A stretch of 64,000 nt of DNA from an uncultured Clostridia bacterium (GTDB lineage Bacteria; Bacillota; Clostridia; Christensenellales; UBA1242), in NCBI GenBank assembly GCA_934772525.1, contig CAKVMI010000003.1, positions 62,001 through 126,000 on the forward strand, given 5' to 3'. The translations under genes were made by a program, and so were the position numbers. Under the pieces are notes generated by a model. It saw only the letters and a program-made list of their open reading frames with translations, made no database searches and was not told where the DNA came from. Shown one piece after another: positions 62,702 to 64,000 of this stretch. Within the stretch, counting starts at the first letter, position 1, and the number at the start of each line of letters is the position of its first letter.

Positions 62702-64000
62702 TTATTTATTTAAACCGAAAATATTCTGCATTTCAACTTCGGTATAATATGCAACATCGGCTTCGCCATTATTATAAGTTTCGGTAAGCAATTCAGTCGC
62801 CCATTGATACTCTTTTTCCGTTAATTTAGTTTTGTTTGTTTCTACATCTTTAAAGCCTAACTTGTCACTATTAAGCAACGAAACATTCCACAAATAATTT
62901 GACTTATGCATTTCCTTAATAAAGTTTTGCAATTCTTCTTTTGTTGCAAAATATTTGGTCTCAGCACTCTCGTCAGCACCTTCACCCTTTTTAATTACAT
63001 CAAACATTGTCTTTGCAGACTCTGCCGTTTTGATTATTTCTTCCTTTTCGGTTGGGAGAGTAGGCAACTTATCTTTAGTTGGGTCACTATTATTTTCATT
63101 TGCAGTTTTGTTGTAATCGGTAACTGCATCTACAATGTTACTTACGGCAGTTGTGCCAGTTACATCGGCTTCAATACCTGCTTTTTCAATTTCTTTTTCT
63201 AGTTTCTCTTTTACTGCATCTTTTACAATCTCGCCAACAACTTCATCCTTTAATCCATCTAATAATCCCGCCACATCATCGGTATTTATTGTTTCAGCGT
63301 TTTTCAAATTGGTTGCAAGTTTAACTGAATATTTTAATGTGTTTAGTAATGTTTTAAAGCTTAGTTTATAATTGCCGTTTGCGTCTTTTGCGTTGTAGTT
63401 TAATTCTATATCATTTATAACACTATTCATACCATCAATATCTTTCATGCTAGAGTTTCTTAGCAAGGTAATTGTTAGTTCTTTGTTTAGTGGACTAGTA
63501 CTTTCTACATCAATTCCGCCAATATTCTCAATTACTTTAACGGTACTCTTTGCAAGTAAATTGCAATCACGCATTCTTTCAAGTGCAACAGCCAAACTAT
63601 CGTAATCTAGATTATCCTTTATATCGCCTTCTTTTTGTATACTTTCATACACTTTTGCAAGGTTACTAAATAGTTCGTCTAAAATTTCGCTTTCGGTATT
63701 CCAGTTAATTTGACTACTTGAAACATTAATTTTTAATTTGTTATAATCTTCTTCAGGCACATTAACTGCTTTGTACATTTGGTTTAGACCTAACTGAATA
63801 ACCTTTGGAAGGGCTCTATTTAGTGCGTTTCCTGTACTTAGAGATGTTAAAACATCGGCAATAATATGACTATTTTTTATAGGGTCTATAAATGAAGTAA
63901 TATCTGCACTTTTAGAAATTAACTTCATTACATCTTTTTCTATTAAGCAATTAATTGCATTAACTATACTATTAAATTCGCCTTTTAAGTCTTCTTTATT
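62702..64000 (-). CDS. Unknown protein, 5' end outside the window
   Basis: The frame is open to base 64000 (433 codons), so the start lies outside. The ATG at 63928 is internal; 24 codons before it (NKEDLKGEFNSIVNAINCLI) continue the helical pattern. The protein is helical, Asn/Asp/Lys-rich, with many LLKNA- and DVAGLLDGLKDEV-type helices and a low-complexity linker (TANENNSDPTKDKLPTLPTEKEE). No membrane or catalytic motif was seen. Function is unknown. Confidence 0.7.
   Translation of the reverse strand, partial: NKEDLKGEFNSIVNAINCLIEKDVMKLISKSADITSFIDPIKNSHIIADVLTSLSTGNALNRALPKVIQLGLNQMYKAVNVPEEDYNKLKINVSSSQINWNTESEILDELFSNLAKVYESIQKEGDIKDNLDYDSLAVALERMRDCNLLAKSTVKVIENIGGIDVESTSPLNKELTITLLRNSSMKDIDGMNSVINDIELNYNAKDANGNYKLSFKTLLNTLKYSVKLATNLKNAETINTDDVAGLLDGLKDEVVGEIVKDAVKEKLEKEIEKAGIEADVTGTTAVSNIVDAVTDYNKTANENNSDPTKDKLPTLPTEKEEIIKTAESAKTMFDVIKKGEGADESAETKYFATKEELQNFIKEMHKSNYLWNVSLLNSDKLGFKDVETNKTKLTEKEYQWATELLTETYNNGEADVAYYTEVEMQNIFGLNK

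Noticed and set aside
1..64000. CRISPR array
   Set aside because: No regularly spaced direct repeats with unique spacers and no cas-like gene were seen; the 21-bp repeat has no spacers.

Overview
This is a low-GC, gene-dense bacterial chromosome segment, most likely from a strictly anaerobic member of the Clostridia (Bacillota), possibly an uncultured gut lineage. The case rests on a complete gerA-type spore germination operon (48.3-49.8, 47.2-48.3 and 45.9-47.2 kb), formate-tetrahydrofolate ligase, a ferredoxin-like [FeFe] hydrogenase, SepF, a CIRCE element on clpB and A+T-rich Firmicutes-style promoters and ribosome binding sites. Species cannot be named from the sequence alone.

Layout. 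0-2 kb: end of a Nudix hydrolase, an empty stretch with one strong hairpin, a WG-like repeat protein and tRNA-Thr. 2-6.4 kb: acyl carrier protein, a membrane-anchored HtrA-like protease, two envelope proteins and uracil-DNA glycosylase. 6.4-8.8 kb: a Lys-tailed membrane protein overlapping an RNA uracil methyltransferase. 8.8-12.5 kb: fhs, a DUF4097 lipoprotein and a Gln-rich membrane protein. 12.6-15.3 kb: an AbrB-type regulator with an ABC exporter. 15.4-20.2 kb: an accessory-looking stretch (GNAT-like/ASCH fusion, a broken Bro-N gene, a large lipoprotein, a small membrane protein) ending at tRNA-Ile and tRNA-Ala. The 3' half of tRNA-Ile recurs downstream, a likely integration scar.

20.2-25 kb: gltX, an HD hydrolase and leuS. 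25.2-28.9 kb: two large unknown helical proteins. 28.9-29.6 kb: a dead IS200 element. 29.6-33.1 kb: tRNA-His, hisS, a YgjV-SLOG fusion and a divergent phosphoribosyltransferase-like protein; this is the most unusual neighbourhood. 33.2-41.7 kb: housekeeping genes (sepF, groESL, rnhA, dut, yjdF-like, rpsF-ssb-rpsR, tex). 41.8-44.5 kb: a P-type ATPase. 44.6-53.5 kb: a lytic-transglycosylase-like protein, gerA operon, DUF11 protein, transglutaminase-like protein and an unknown. 53.7-64 kb: clpB with CIRCE, DUF2804, DUF421, [FeFe] hydrogenase, a HEAT-like protein, a pyrophosphatase-like stub, an unusual 21-bp tandem repeat, SPFH/NfeD pair and a protein running off the end.

How the genes work together. 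The clearest units are: the AbrB-ABC exporter operon with its own promoter and palindrome; gltX-HD-leuS; rpsF-ssb-rpsR; dut-rnhA; nfeD-stomatin; gerAA-AB-AC. Two plus-strand genes have a consensus -10 box exactly 7 bases before the ATG and no Shine-Dalgarno sequence, so they may be translated from leaderless mRNAs. No CRISPR array, rRNA gene or intact transposase was seen. All functional calls come from reading motifs by eye; no database search was run.
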